Source of the DNA: Syntrophobacter sp963666995
GTDB taxonomy: Bacteria > Desulfobacterota > Syntrophobacteria > Syntrophobacterales > Syntrophobacteraceae
NCBI GenBank assembly: GCA_963666995.1
Contig: OY762941.1
Location: 3,100,001-3,164,000, forward strand
Length of the DNA stretch: 64,000 nucleotides
Reading direction: 5' to 3'
Under the pieces are notes generated by a model that had not been told where the DNA came from, did no database searches, and saw only the letters and a list, made by a program, of their open reading frames with translations. The position numbers were made by a program, and so were the translations under genes. Every line of letters begins with the position of its first letter. The stretch's first letter is position 1. This document shows, one piece after another, positions 42,326 through 51,823 of this stretch.

Positions 42326-43570
42326 CTAGTCATTTCGCAATTCGTTTCGACACGCTGCATAAGTCGAAGCCGCAACAAATTCCCGTTCAAATGCCATCGC
42401 CGGACCGGACTGCAAATGCTTCCAGTAATGGTCCAGGGTGAGCGCCAGGAAAAAGATCAATGCGGCGGCGCAGATACCCGAGCAGACCAGAAAAGCGACG
42501 GAAATGGAAAAATGCTGCGACAAGACACCCGCGATGACCATCCCCAGGCCCATGCCTATGTCAAGGGCCGTAAACAGCGTGGAATTGGCGGCCCCGCGGC
42601 GGTAAGCGGGTACGGTGTTGTTCGCCATGGCCTGGAAGGTGGGAAAAACCACCCCATGACCATACCCCAATATGATGGCCGAACCATAGAAACCTGCCGG
42701 GTTCTTCATCAGGGCGAGAACCGGAAATCCTGCTACAAGCATGGCAAGGCCAAGGATGATGATCTTTTTCGGGCCGCTTTTATCGAATCTTTTCCCTGAC
42801 ATGAGGCGCGACAGAATGATGCCCGCGGCGTACACGAGAAAAAATCCGGACGGACTGTGGATACCCGTCTCCACGGCGTAGAGAGCGATGAATGAAAGCA
42901 GACCGCCGTAAGCGATCATCACCAGAATCAGGTTGAGCGACGGAAGGATTGTCGTAGGTTCAATAAGACTGTTCCAGTGAAAGTGTGATTTCTCCATATT
43001 GGAAACATAGGGAGGATAGTGGATGGCCGCTGCAAACCCCATGCTTGCAAGGCTGATGGCACAACCTCCCAGGAACATCGCGCGGTATCCGCCGTGATGG
43101 ACGATGAATGCCCCTATAACGGGACCGAGAGCCATGCCGAGGGTGGTGGAGACCCCGAAATAGCCGATGCCCTCTCCACGCTTTTCAGGCGGGATGATAT
43201 CGATTGCAACCGTCGAGTTGGAAGTGGTGGTGACTCCCCAGGTCATGCCGTGGCTGAACCGAACGATGGTCATGATCAAAATGGTATACGTGACCAGGTA
43301 GCCGCCGAAAATCAACGCATACAGGAACAAGCCCGCGATGAAGATAGACCTTCGCCCGAGTTTGTCGAGCGCAAAACCGGCAAACGGGCGGATCATGACT
43401 GCGGCGACGATGTAGGAAGCAAGAACAAGCCCCACGGTGCTCTTCACCGCGTGCAGTTCGGTTGAGATATAGATCGGCAGGGTGGAAATGAGTGAATAAT
43501 ACGCACTGCACATCAGGAAATTGGAGAGTGTCAGCAGCGTGAAATTCCGATTCCAGAGTCTGGAATTCAT
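42326..43570 (-). CDS. MFS transporter (drug/metabolite efflux type)
   Basis: A 414-residue, 12-helix major facilitator. The loop-2 motif reads GFALDKLGRRSIF, and the second half begins after a central loop near residue 195. The ATG at 43570 puts the first helix (FTLLTLSNFLMCSAYYSL) at the usual distance from the N-terminus. A longer start at 43603 is possible, and neither has a strong ribosome-binding site. It belongs to the general YfcJ/YhhS-like MFS group. It lies 201 bases downstream of qmoC on the same strand and may be co-transcribed with it. The substrate is unknown. Confidence 0.82.
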   Translation of the reverse strand: MNSRLWNRNFTLLTLSNFLMCSAYYSLISTLPIYISTELHAVKSTVGLVLASYIVAAVMIRPFAGFALDKLGRRSIFIAGLFLYALIFGGYLVTYTILIMTIVRFSHGMTWGVTTTSNSTVAIDIIPPEKRGEGIGYFGVSTTLGMALGPVIGAFIVHHGGYRAMFLGGCAISLASMGFAAAIHYPPYVSNMEKSHFHWNSLIEPTTILPSLNLILVMIAYGGLLSFIALYAVETGIHSPSGFFLVYAAGIILSRLMSGKRFDKSGPKKIIILGLAMLVAGFPVLALMKNPAGFYGSAIILGYGHGVVFPTFQAMANNTVPAYRRGAANSTLFTALDIGMGLGMVIAGVLSQHFSISVAFLVCSGICAAALIFFLALTLDHYWKHLQSGPAMAFEREFVAASTYAACRNELRND

Positions 43571-43771
43571 GATAGTCTTCGTTACTCTTAAGCCCTTGGG
43601 CATTTGAGCATTGATTGTGTTTGTGCGGAAATCGAATGTGGGGCGGGCTCACGGCGATTTCCTCCTTCGGAGTGTCTGCAATCGCTCCGGTTCCGGTGAA
43701 AGCCGCTCATACCGCCTTCAACCGGAGCGCTCCACTTCTATGAAAGCTACGATCCCCCGAACCCCATGCTC

Positions 43772-44941
43772 TTATGACCGGACCGCGGGCTTGACGGCCA
43801 TTGCCGCTTGTTCCTGCTCAGCAAGGTACCTGTCCTTCAGTCTCAAAATAAAAAGGACGACCGGCCTGTATGCCAAATGAGCCCACTTGGCGAAAGGCAC
43901 TTCCAAAACCAGCATTGGAACGGCCGCCATCATGTGAACCACATATAACATATAAGTGGTCGCCGGCCAATCCAGAAGACGAGCGAAATGGACGAAAATG
44001 CCGGTCATGGCCGTTATCTGAAGCAGGATCAGGAACATCCAGTCGGTTGCGTGCGATCTTCTGTAAGCGGGTTTGCTCTTTTTCAGGCGCCCGATAATTG
44101 CATAAGTGGTTCCGTACATGATTGCAAAGGTGGCGTAATAGCCGATCAGCCGGATCGGATGGAAAATCGGATATTCCGGCCAGTCGCGTTGAAACTTGAG
44201 CGAATCGATCGTAAGTCCGTTGAGCAGGACGACCACCATCAGGAAGATCGAAGCATACCCGGTCATGATCATCAGGTGAACGAACCACTGCTTTCCGTCC
44301 TTGCATTTTCCAAACTGTTTTTGAGTGAGGAAGTGGGTGAGCAGATAGGAAATTTCGCTCGCATAAGTCCGGATGGGGATCTTCATCAGGTAATCTCCCA
44401 TCACGAAGCTTGCGCAACGAAGGACGTTGGTCAGAAGAAAAAAGGAAAGTACGGCAGCCATGACCAAATCCGCCTTCTCGACAGAATGCGCGGGCCAGAC
44501 GGAGTTCAGGGCGGCATGCTGCATATCGGCGGGGCCGCTTCTGAAAACGATCATCCCGAGGCCGACCAGAAGGGCGACAATGGAGACCGCTGCAATTTCG
44601 AAAGTTTTGGAGGTGTAGAACTTCCGTGCGAGGCCGGTCCAGTCATAGATGGCTGTGAGATAACGGCGCACCGCCATCATGGTCTCACCCGGTTCCGCAC
44701 CCCTGGGGCACATGGTCGAGCAGTCTCCGCAGTAGTAGCAGAGCCAGGGCTCCGGCGATCTTGCCAGTTTGTCTCTTTGTCCCAGTTGAATGTAGCGCAC
44801 CAGTTTTCTTGGAAACGGATTCTCAGGGGTGGCCAGATCACAAATCGCGGTGCACGTTCCGCAGTTGTAGCACTTGTGCGCGTCTTTCAGCCCATACGCT
44901 TCCAGCTCAACGATCAAACCAGGATCAATTCTATGGCTCAT
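43772..44941 (-). CDS. qmoC: QmoC-like membrane subunit (HdrC/HdrE fusion)
   Basis: A 389-residue protein. The soluble N-terminus has two [4Fe-4S] motifs (CYNCGTCTAIC, CYYCGDCSTMCP) of the HdrC type. About six membrane helices follow, with conserved histidines (HLMIMTGYAS, VHFARLLDW, VVHMMAAVP), as in HdrE/NarI-type cytochrome b. In sulfate reducers, QmoC carries electrons between the quinone pool and QmoAB. The gene follows qmoB after a 326-base gap containing a dispersed repeat. Typical qmo operons are contiguous. Confidence 0.88.
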   Translation of the reverse strand: MSHRIDPGLIVELEAYGLKDAHKCYNCGTCTAICDLATPENPFPRKLVRYIQLGQRDKLARSPEPWLCYYCGDCSTMCPRGAEPGETMMAVRRYLTAIYDWTGLARKFYTSKTFEIAAVSIVALLVGLGMIVFRSGPADMQHAALNSVWPAHSVEKADLVMAAVLSFFLLTNVLRCASFVMGDYLMKIPIRTYASEISYLLTHFLTQKQFGKCKDGKQWFVHLMIMTGYASIFLMVVVLLNGLTIDSLKFQRDWPEYPIFHPIRLIGYYATFAIMYGTTYAIIGRLKKSKPAYRRSHATDWMFLILLQITAMTGIFVHFARLLDWPATTYMLYVVHMMAAVPMLVLEVPFAKWAHLAYRPVVLFILRLKDRYLAEQEQAAMAVKPAVRS

Positions 44942-45267
44942 CCCGCTCTATCTCCTAACAGGGTGATGAAGAAGGGCACCTAGGTGGGAATTAAGCGCAA
45001 ATTCGGCCTCTAATATCGTCATTCCGGCGGAGGCCGGAATCCAGGACATGATTTTAACTTGCTGATTTACAAAGTAAAATAACTGGACCCCGGCTTTCGC
45101 CGGGGTGACGTGCCAAAAGATTCCTACCCAAAAGTGGGAAATTTAATTCTTTTTCAGCAACCTCTCAGCGCCGTAGAGACCTACCCCGCCTGCGCCTGAA
45201 TGGATAGGACGGACCCGGGCACCGCCCGGGACCCGTTCTTGCGGAGCAGTCTCCACAACCAGTGGTC
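44942..45267. other. Gap inside the qmo operon
   Basis: 326 bases between qmoB and qmoC hold one TIR-bearing repeat (45017-45110) and a GC hairpin (CCCGGGC / GCCCGGG, about 45208-45228). No gene is visible. The hairpin just downstream of qmoB could reduce read-through to qmoC, which has its own GGAG site. Confidence 0.5.
45017..45110. repeat. Dispersed TIR-bearing repeat, copy 3
   Basis: A 94-base element, CGTCATTCCGGCGG at one end and CGCCGGGGTGACG at the other, forming an imperfect 28-base terminal inverted repeat around an AT-rich centre. It is the same family as 26426-26515, with near-identical ends and a different core. It is inserted between qmoB and qmoC. Confidence 0.85.
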
Positions 45268-47484
45268 TCAATATCCCTTATAGGGGTTCGGGCCTACTTC
45301 CACGAGCCTCTCTGCGAATTCGTCCAGCAAAGCGGGCAGCTTGCCGTAATCGGTAATCGCAACCGTCTCGAACCGCACGCGGTCCGATTCCAAAACGAGG
45401 CGGTCCAGGGTCTCCTTCACTTTGCTCAGCCGGATATCGGCAAGCTCGCTGCCCTTCATGAAATGGCACTGATAGTTGTCACCGTGCCGGCAACCCAGAA
45501 GGAATATGCCGTCAATCCCTTTTGAAAGTGAGTCGGCGATCCAGACCAGGTTGAGGGAGCCAAGGCACCGGAGCGGGATTACGCGAATCCAGGCGTTGTA
45601 GTTCATCTTGCGGAGCCCGACCATGTCCAGTGCAGGATAGGCATCGTTTTCGCAGCAAAAGACGAGAATGCGGGGTTTTTCTTCGAATTCATCGGGTACG
45701 TTTATCGACTTGATGATGTCCCCGATCATCCCCACCGAGTAATTCTTAAAGGAGATGATGCGCTCGGGGCATGCACCCATGCAGACGGAGCAACGACGGC
45801 ATCGCGTCAACTGGGGCAGGGGATTGGCTTTCTCATCCTCGTTGATTGCGCCGAACGGGCACTCTTCAGTACAACGTTTGCACTGGGTGCAGCGCTGCAT
45901 GAAGAATTCGGGGGTGCTCAAGTCGCCCGCCCTGGGATGAACCGCCATGCCGCGGCTGGTAAGCTCGACGCACTGAATCGCCTTCATTGCCGCGCCGGTG
46001 CCGTCCTCCATTGCGTTGGAGATGCCCATCGGACGGCGAACCGGGCCTGCGGCATAAATGCCCGTGCGGCGGCTCTCATAGGGAAAGCAGATGAAGTGGG
46101 AGTCCGGAAAACCGTACTGAAGTCCCGGAAGTTCAGGCCCCTGGCGGTATTCGAGATTCAGCAGATCGGAGACCAGAATGACGTCCGCCGGGGCTTCGCT
46201 CTTTTCCTTCCCCTCTTCCTCAGGCTTCCTCGCCTTGAAAGCTTCACCGAAAGCGGTGGCCGGGACCATGCCGGTTGCCAGAACCACCATATCCACATCG
46301 TCGAGGAGGATCTTATCCCCGAGGAGTTCGTCATAAGCCTCCACGGCCAGATGGTCTCCCGTGGTCAGTACTTGAGGCGTCTGACTTCTTATGAAAATGA
46401 CACCTTCCTGCTGGGCCGTTCTATAGAAATCCTCGCCATGGCCGGGGGTGCGCATTTCACTATAGAAGACGAAGACGTTCGCATTCGGTTCCTGTCGCTT
46501 GACCTGGATCGCCTGCTTGAGGGCGGTAAAGCAGCAAACGGTGGAACAGTAGGGCAGGTGTTCGGGATCACGCTGGCCGGCGCACTGGAGGAAAGCAACC
46601 GTCTTGACGGTGCGGCCGTCCGATGGCCGGGTGATTTTCCCGTCCTTCGCCCGTTCTTCGAACCGGATGTTGGTGATAACATTGGGAGATGAGCCGTAGC
46701 CGAATCTTACGGGAAGTTTTTCCGGATCGTAGGGTTTCCATCCGGCAGCCAGGACCACGGCACCAACGCGGTGATCGTTCATCGATCCGTTCTGCTCTAT
46801 CGAAGCGGTGAACAGGCAGGGACCACCGGAGAGTTTCGCGATCCTGGCGCCGGTATGGACTTTGATTTTGCCGTTGTCACGGACGGCCGCGATTATTTCG
46901 TCGATTTGGTTTGCCCGGACGTCCTTGAATGGGAACGTAACGTTCATCGTCACGTTTTTCTGAAAGCCGCCCAGGTTATTTTCCTTTTCGACCAGGACAA
47001 CCTGGTAGCCTGCTTTTGCCGCCTCGAGCGCGGCAGTCATACCGGTTGTCCCGCCTCCCACCACCAGGATGTCCCGGGACATTTCCTCTTCCGGCTTGTA
47101 GGGTTCGGGAAGCTCCATCTGCTTCATCCTGGCGACGCTCATCCGGATGTAGTCTTCAGCCATCATCTGAGTGTCTTCGTCGTTTGCCGGATGGCTCCAG
47201 ACCACCTGTTCGCGCAGGTTTACCCGGTCTACGACTATGCCGTCGAAATTAAATACGTCATACATGACGCGCTGTGAACAGGCCGCAATGACGGCGGCGT
47301 TAACGCCCTCGGCTGCAATATCGTTCCTGATGGTCCGCACCCCTTCACTGCTGCACAGGTTGGGATGGGTTTTGCACACGGGGACTTTGCATTCGGATGA
47401 GGCAACCTTGCAGAGCCCGTCTACGTCAATGCCATCCCCAATCCCGCATCCCGTACAGACATATATCGCGATTTTCTTATCCAT
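45268..47484 (-). CDS. qmoB: QmoB-like HdrA flavoprotein with MvhD domain
   Basis: A 738-residue protein. An N-terminal Cys-rich segment (YVCTGCGIGDGID) is followed by an FAD domain (ILVVGGGTTGMTAALEAA, then VEKENNLGGF), and two [4Fe-4S] motifs (CTQCKRCTEECPFGA, CRRCSVCMGACPE). The C-terminal MvhD-type domain (about 600-738) has VFCCEND, PLRCLGSLN and LGCRHGDNYQCHF. This is the layout of QmoB. It shuttles electrons between QmoA, the membrane subunit QmoC and, in sulfate reducers, APS reductase. GGAGG lies 8 bases before the ATG, and qmoA ends 6 bases upstream. Confidence 0.9.
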   Translation of the reverse strand: MDKKIAIYVCTGCGIGDGIDVDGLCKVASSECKVPVCKTHPNLCSSEGVRTIRNDIAAEGVNAAVIAACSQRVMYDVFNFDGIVVDRVNLREQVVWSHPANDEDTQMMAEDYIRMSVARMKQMELPEPYKPEEEMSRDILVVGGGTTGMTAALEAAKAGYQVVLVEKENNLGGFQKNVTMNVTFPFKDVRANQIDEIIAAVRDNGKIKVHTGARIAKLSGGPCLFTASIEQNGSMNDHRVGAVVLAAGWKPYDPEKLPVRFGYGSSPNVITNIRFEERAKDGKITRPSDGRTVKTVAFLQCAGQRDPEHLPYCSTVCCFTALKQAIQVKRQEPNANVFVFYSEMRTPGHGEDFYRTAQQEGVIFIRSQTPQVLTTGDHLAVEAYDELLGDKILLDDVDMVVLATGMVPATAFGEAFKARKPEEEGKEKSEAPADVILVSDLLNLEYRQGPELPGLQYGFPDSHFICFPYESRRTGIYAAGPVRRPMGISNAMEDGTGAAMKAIQCVELTSRGMAVHPRAGDLSTPEFFMQRCTQCKRCTEECPFGAINEDEKANPLPQLTRCRRCSVCMGACPERIISFKNYSVGMIGDIIKSINVPDEFEEKPRILVFCCENDAYPALDMVGLRKMNYNAWIRVIPLRCLGSLNLVWIADSLSKGIDGIFLLGCRHGDNYQCHFMKGSELADIRLSKVKETLDRLVLESDRVRFETVAITDYGKLPALLDEFAERLVEVGPNPYKGY

Positions 47485-47489
47485 CGAAT

Positions 47490-48752
47490 TTACCTCCTGA
47501 CCACGGATTGGATGGCTTTGAGTGCTGCTGCCGTACCGTCCTGGACCGATTCGGAGACTCCCCCGGGGGCCTTCACGCAGCCGGCGGCGAAGAAGCCCGG
47601 CCCGGCTTTGGTGGAGGCGATGAATCCGTAGTCATCATACGGAGAGGGGGCTGGAACGGACAAAATGGAAGTATTCGGCTGCATTCCGGTGGCGAGAACC
47701 ACCAGGTCCACATTGATTTGATTGAGAGTCCCCACGTTGGTGTCTTCGACCCTCACGATCAAATTCTTTGTGTCCCCGTCTTCTTCGATCCTGCCCACCT
47801 TGCCCTTGAAGAAGGTGAGGTTTACGTCTTCCCTGGCTTTGGCATAAAAGCCTTCGAGCCGGTCGATGGCGCGGATGTCGATGAAGAAGATGTAGATTTT
47901 CGCGTCCGGATACTGCTCCCGAACGTAGGTCGCCTGCTTTATGGAGGCCATGCAGCAGATCGAGGAGCAGAAAGGAAGGTGGTTCTCGTCACGCGAACCG
48001 GCGCACTGGACGAAAGCCACAACCTGAGGTTCCCTGCCGTCCGAGGGGCGCACTATTTTGCCCCGGGTCGGACCGTTGTAGGCGGCGAGGCGCTCCATCA
48101 TTACATTGGTAATCACGTTCGGATAGGCTCCAAAGCCGAGCGTATCCAGCTTCCGTGCGTCGTACGGACTCCATCCCGTCGCATAGACAACCGCGCCGAC
48201 ATTGAGATCGAAAGTCCGGGCCTGCATTTCCAATTCGATTGCGCCGTAAGGGCATGCCTCTTTTACCTTTTGCGCCTCCGGGCTCTTGATGAGTGCGGGA
48301 TCGATAACGAACTGCTGGGGGAAAGCCAGATCGTGGGGGAGGTATGCGGCCTTGATCTTATCCATGCCGTAATTGAAAGGGTTGTCGATTTCCATAGTGC
48401 ACGCTTCCGCGCATTTACCGCATCCGGTGCACTTTTCGTTGACATAGCGGGCACTGAGTTTGATTTTGACGTCCCAGTCACCTTCCCGGCCTGAAATCGA
48501 TTCGACCTCAGCCATTGTGAAAAAGTGAATCTTGCTGTTGCTCCTGATTCGGCGAAAGTTGAGCTCAAGTCCGCAGTAGGGGGGGCATAGCTTTGGGAAA
48601 TACTGGTGAAGCTGGGCGACTCGCCCCCCCAGATAAGGATTCTTCTCCACGAGAAAGACCTCGCGGCCCGCTTCTGCTGCTTCGATAGCGGCAGTCAATC
48701 CGCTTATGCCGCCTCCGACCACGAGAATACTTTGCGTTATCGTACTAACCAT
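47490..48752 (-). CDS. qmoA: QmoA-like HdrA flavoprotein
   Basis: About 420 residues. The FAD-binding start ILVVGGGISGLTAAIEAAEA is followed by VEKNPYLGGRVAQLHQYFP and the Cys pair LCPPYCGLEL. A [4Fe-4S] segment CTGCGKCAEAC and a second Cys cluster near EACPYGAIE follow. The length (about 410-420) fits QmoA and is well short of a full HdrA. The ATG at 48752 was preferred over that at 48758 because the GGAGG site directly abuts the latter. With qmoB and qmoC it forms a quinone-linked oxidoreductase. No aprBA or sat gene is in the window. Confidence 0.88.
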   Translation of the reverse strand: MVSTITQSILVVGGGISGLTAAIEAAEAGREVFLVEKNPYLGGRVAQLHQYFPKLCPPYCGLELNFRRIRSNSKIHFFTMAEVESISGREGDWDVKIKLSARYVNEKCTGCGKCAEACTMEIDNPFNYGMDKIKAAYLPHDLAFPQQFVIDPALIKSPEAQKVKEACPYGAIELEMQARTFDLNVGAVVYATGWSPYDARKLDTLGFGAYPNVITNVMMERLAAYNGPTRGKIVRPSDGREPQVVAFVQCAGSRDENHLPFCSSICCMASIKQATYVREQYPDAKIYIFFIDIRAIDRLEGFYAKAREDVNLTFFKGKVGRIEEDGDTKNLIVRVEDTNVGTLNQINVDLVVLATGMQPNTSILSVPAPSPYDDYGFIASTKAGPGFFAAGCVKAPGGVSESVQDGTAAALKAIQSVVRR

Positions 48753-48758
48753 GCTCAT

Positions 48759-49273
48759 CCTCCTAAGCTGATCGAAAACAAATATCGACCTGATTTGAGC
48801 GATTTCCTCCCCCTCCCTTCGCCCCTCCCGCCAGGAGGGGGCAATGAGCGTTTAGCTCCTCCCCCTCGACGGGGGAGGCGGAGTGGGGGTGTGATTCACT
48901 GAAGACATTCCAGCCCCGACGACATCTCCTGTGGGATCGCTCGGATCAGGATCGAAAACCCCGCAAGCGATTGGCGCAATCTCCACGGTTGGCTCGGGTT
49001 TCCGGGCGGAATTGCAGCGGGGGGTTGATGGATACGCAATGCACAGCCTTGAAAAAGACGGGCTTGTAGTCTTCTGCTTTATGGCTTTCTTTACCAATCT
49101 CCCGGGATCCTGCCGAGAAGATCAGGATCCCCTTGACTCCGGGTAAGAGAACAAAACATGGAAGACGGGAGACGGAGCGGATGAGACAGGGCGCCTGTGC
49201 CGTCTCCTGAACTTTCATGTATTTGGTCGCTTCAATCTAGGAGGTGTGATATGGCCTTCCAAACTTCAACCGT
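48759..49273. other. Intergenic between qmoA and MFS gene
   Basis: 515 bases without a convincing gene. The left part carries a pair of GC hairpins (next entry). No clear promoter for qmo was found, so qmoABC may depend on read-through or on a weak promoter here. Confidence 0.4.
48804..48896. repeat. Tandem GC-hairpin repeat element
   Basis: Two perfect hairpins lie in a row: CCCCTCC / GGAGGGG (48822-48840) and CCTCCCCC / GGGGGAGG (48858-48878), followed by GCGGAGTGGGGGTGTGA. Elements of this composition are a frequent dispersed repeat in many bacterial genomes. It sits just upstream of qmoA and would form a stable structure in any read-through leader. Confidence 0.65.
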
Positions 49274-50590
49274 TCAATGAGCAATGGAGGGCTCTTTCTT
49301 AGCCTTGAGTCCGGGTTCCCGATCCAGTTCGAGGGCAACGCCGTCCTCAAACTCGATTCCCTTCGTCTCAGGTCCCAGGATTAAGAGCAGCACGAAGGCG
49401 ATGAGCCCAACTACGCTGAAAACATAGAACCCCGCGCCGATGCTGAACTTCGCCGCAATCAGTCCAACCAATGCGGGTGCAATTATTGCCCCCGAACGCC
49501 CGAATCCCACAGCAAAACCAACTCCTGAAGCGCGTACGGAGGTTGGAAACAGTTCTGACGTATAGCCCATTGCGGGGCCGAAAATGCCCATAACGAAAAA
49601 GCCGCATACCGGGTTCACTATGTAGAGACCCAGGGGGGAGGTTATATATGCGTAAGCAAGGCTGGAAACTGAAATTCCAAGAAGATAAAAGGATAATACG
49701 GGCTTCCTGCCGAATTTGTCGGACAGGAACCCTCCGGCAATCTGACCCACCCACGCGCCGAACACCCATAGAGCCATGAAACCCGTCATCTTGGCCATGG
49801 TCAGGCCTCTCTGGGTAGCCAGAAAAGTGGGGGCCCACATGGCGGTCCCCCAGTAGCACATCAGTGCCGCTATCTGAAGGACAAGAGCTGCAATCGTGTT
49901 CTTGATCAGTTTGGGTTTGAAAAGTTCAAAATAAGCGATGGAAGATTTTTTCTCTTTGCTTGCTTTTTGTACAGCCTGGTCTCGCAGCCAGACGTCGGAT
50001 TCCCTGAGATACTTTATCATACAAACCATTGTGATAATGCCGGGAACGGCTCCGACGAAGAAACATATTCTCCAGGCCCAGTCTGCGAGATCAGCCCGAA
50101 AGTAGAGGCCGATCGTCGCCGTGACCCCTATGGACAGGAAAAATCCGAGAGGATAACCGCTGTTCATAAGGCCAACCAGTCGTCCTCTCTTTTCCGCGGG
50201 TACGTATTCGGAAAAGAGGGAAATGCCGACAGGCCACTGGCCCCCGGTGCCCAAACCTGTCAGGGCCCGAAAAAGGGCCAGAGAGAATAGCCCGGTGGCG
50301 AAACCCGACAGCCCGGTAAATGCCGAGTAGATGAGAGCCGTGATCCACAAGAGGGGCTTTCGCCCAAAAATATCCGCGAGGATGGAACCGATTACACTTC
50401 CGGAAGCATTCCCTATGAGAAAGATACTCCCGATTAATCCCAGCTCAACGGTGTTGAGATGCCAGTCCGCCATGATCCACGGTGACACCATCGCGAAGAT
50501 CATCTGGTCCAGCCCATCAAACAACCATCCGAGCAACGTCAGCGAGAAAACTACATACATATACTTGTCGCGTGTGCCCTTTTGTTCCAT
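49274..50590 (-). CDS. MFS transporter, carboxylate/aromatic acid symporter type
   Basis: A 438-residue, 12-helix transporter. The N-terminus resembles the AAHS / metabolite:H+ symporter group (LTLLGWLFDGLDQMIFAMV), with ADIFGRKPLLW in loop 2, ALTGLGTGGQWPVG in helix 4 and SDKFGRKPVLSFY in loop 8. Members import organic acids with protons. Its position between hdrB and qmoA, downstream of fumarate and succinate genes, makes a dicarboxylate, propionate or similar organic acid a plausible substrate, but this is inference. AAGGAAAGAG precedes the ATG. Confidence 0.85.
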   Translation of the reverse strand: MEQKGTRDKYMYVVFSLTLLGWLFDGLDQMIFAMVSPWIMADWHLNTVELGLIGSIFLIGNASGSVIGSILADIFGRKPLLWITALIYSAFTGLSGFATGLFSLALFRALTGLGTGGQWPVGISLFSEYVPAEKRGRLVGLMNSGYPLGFFLSIGVTATIGLYFRADLADWAWRICFFVGAVPGIITMVCMIKYLRESDVWLRDQAVQKASKEKKSSIAYFELFKPKLIKNTIAALVLQIAALMCYWGTAMWAPTFLATQRGLTMAKMTGFMALWVFGAWVGQIAGGFLSDKFGRKPVLSFYLLGISVSSLAYAYITSPLGLYIVNPVCGFFVMGIFGPAMGYTSELFPTSVRASGVGFAVGFGRSGAIIAPALVGLIAAKFSIGAGFYVFSVVGLIAFVLLLILGPETKGIEFEDGVALELDREPGLKAKKEPSIAH

Positions 50591-50851
50591 CTGCTCTTTC
50601 CTTATCTTAAAAGCTATGAATGAATTTAAGGTTGTGAGTGGGAACCCCTGAGCTCAAAAGGTTCCTTCTCAGAAGAGAACTGCCGATGGACCCCCTTATG
50701 ACACTCTCTTTACCTTCTGTCCGGGACCTCCTTTCCCTTTGCGGAGTTAGTGGTTCGTATCCGGGGATGCACGCACTGGATAATCTGTGAACCCGCCTCG
50801 ATCTCTCTTGCGTTCACTCGGCTGCCGCGGGAGATGGGCAGCCCCCCGCCT

Positions 50852-51772
50852 TCATCGGAGAGATGCCGTACGAGCTTCTCCGTTCCCGATGACTCCTGAC
50901 TGGTGAGACATTCCCTTGCCGGTCGTGAGCAGGTCTTCCCGATTGTTGACTATGGGGTGGCCGGGCTCCAGTCCGAACGCGGCGGCCATCAGCTCCGTAA
51001 AATAGAAAACAGGCATGCCGCCGCCGGCCTTCCCTTGTGCCGCCAAAGAATCCTGCCGTTTTTCGTCCAGATTGTAGCTGCAGAGCGGGCAGCTGGTGAC
51101 AAGAGCCGCAGCTCCGGCTTTCCCGGCCGAACCGGTAATGTTGGCGGCGACTTGCGCTGCGATGTCCGGATGACTTACTGCCTGGTATGAGGAGCAGCAC
51201 TGACTGAATGCGGGGAAATCCACGACCGTTGCCCCAAGGGATTCCAACAGCTCGGCCAGAAGCATCGGGCGAGCAGGGGGCTCGATGGCTACTTCCTGAG
51301 GACGCAATAAGGTGCACCCGTAATAGGGCGCGAGCGGTAAACCATGGAGAGGCGAGGTGACCCGCTCTCGAACGGCATCCCAGCCGATTTCGTCGCGAAG
51401 GAATGTGAGCAGGTGCACGACTTCCACTTCGCCGTTGTAGTCTTCTTCCTCTTCGAAATAACGATTGATCGTGTGCTTCCTGTCGGTGTCCCGGCTCATC
51501 ATAAGGTTTGCCCGGGCGAGCGAGTTATAACACATGGCGCAAACGGTCAGAACCTTGCGGCTGCCTTCTTTCTTTATCCGGATCAGGTTGCGAACGGGTC
51601 CGAGAAGCCGCATGACGTCATCGTCAGCCAGAGAATGAACCACTCCGCAACAGGTCCAGCGCTCCGGCTCAACGAGTTCCACCCCCAGGGCCAGCAGGGA
51701 TTCCCTCGCAGCCTTATCCATGGTTTGAGCCCTTGTTTTGAGCGTACAGCCCGGGAAATATGAAATCTTCAT
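50852..51772 (-). CDS. hdrB: HdrB-like CCG-domain protein
   Basis: A 306-residue protein with two CCG-type modules. The first has FPGC, WTCCGVVHS and CAMCYN. The second has YGC, QCCSSYQAV and SCPLCSYN, with Ser replacing Gly after the second Cys pair. Such modules bind the unusual Fe-S centre of heterodisulfide reductase HdrB and also occur in SdhE/MfrE, the third subunit of type-E succinate or fumarate reductases. It follows hdrC by 51 bases at the end of the frd-fum-suc cluster, so it may serve FrdAB or a Hdr complex. Confidence 0.88.
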   Translation of the reverse strand: MKISYFPGCTLKTRAQTMDKAARESLLALGVELVEPERWTCCGVVHSLADDDVMRLLGPVRNLIRIKKEGSRKVLTVCAMCYNSLARANLMMSRDTDRKHTINRYFEEEEDYNGEVEVVHLLTFLRDEIGWDAVRERVTSPLHGLPLAPYYGCTLLRPQEVAIEPPARPMLLAELLESLGATVVDFPAFSQCCSSYQAVSHPDIAAQVAANITGSAGKAGAAALVTSCPLCSYNLDEKRQDSLAAQGKAGGGMPVFYFTELMAAAFGLEPGHPIVNNREDLLTTGKGMSHQSGVIGNGEARTASLR

Positions 51773-51823
51773 AGAAGCGCCTTTCAGAATCGCTGAATCC
51801 GATTTTGGATCAAAGCCGGGTGC

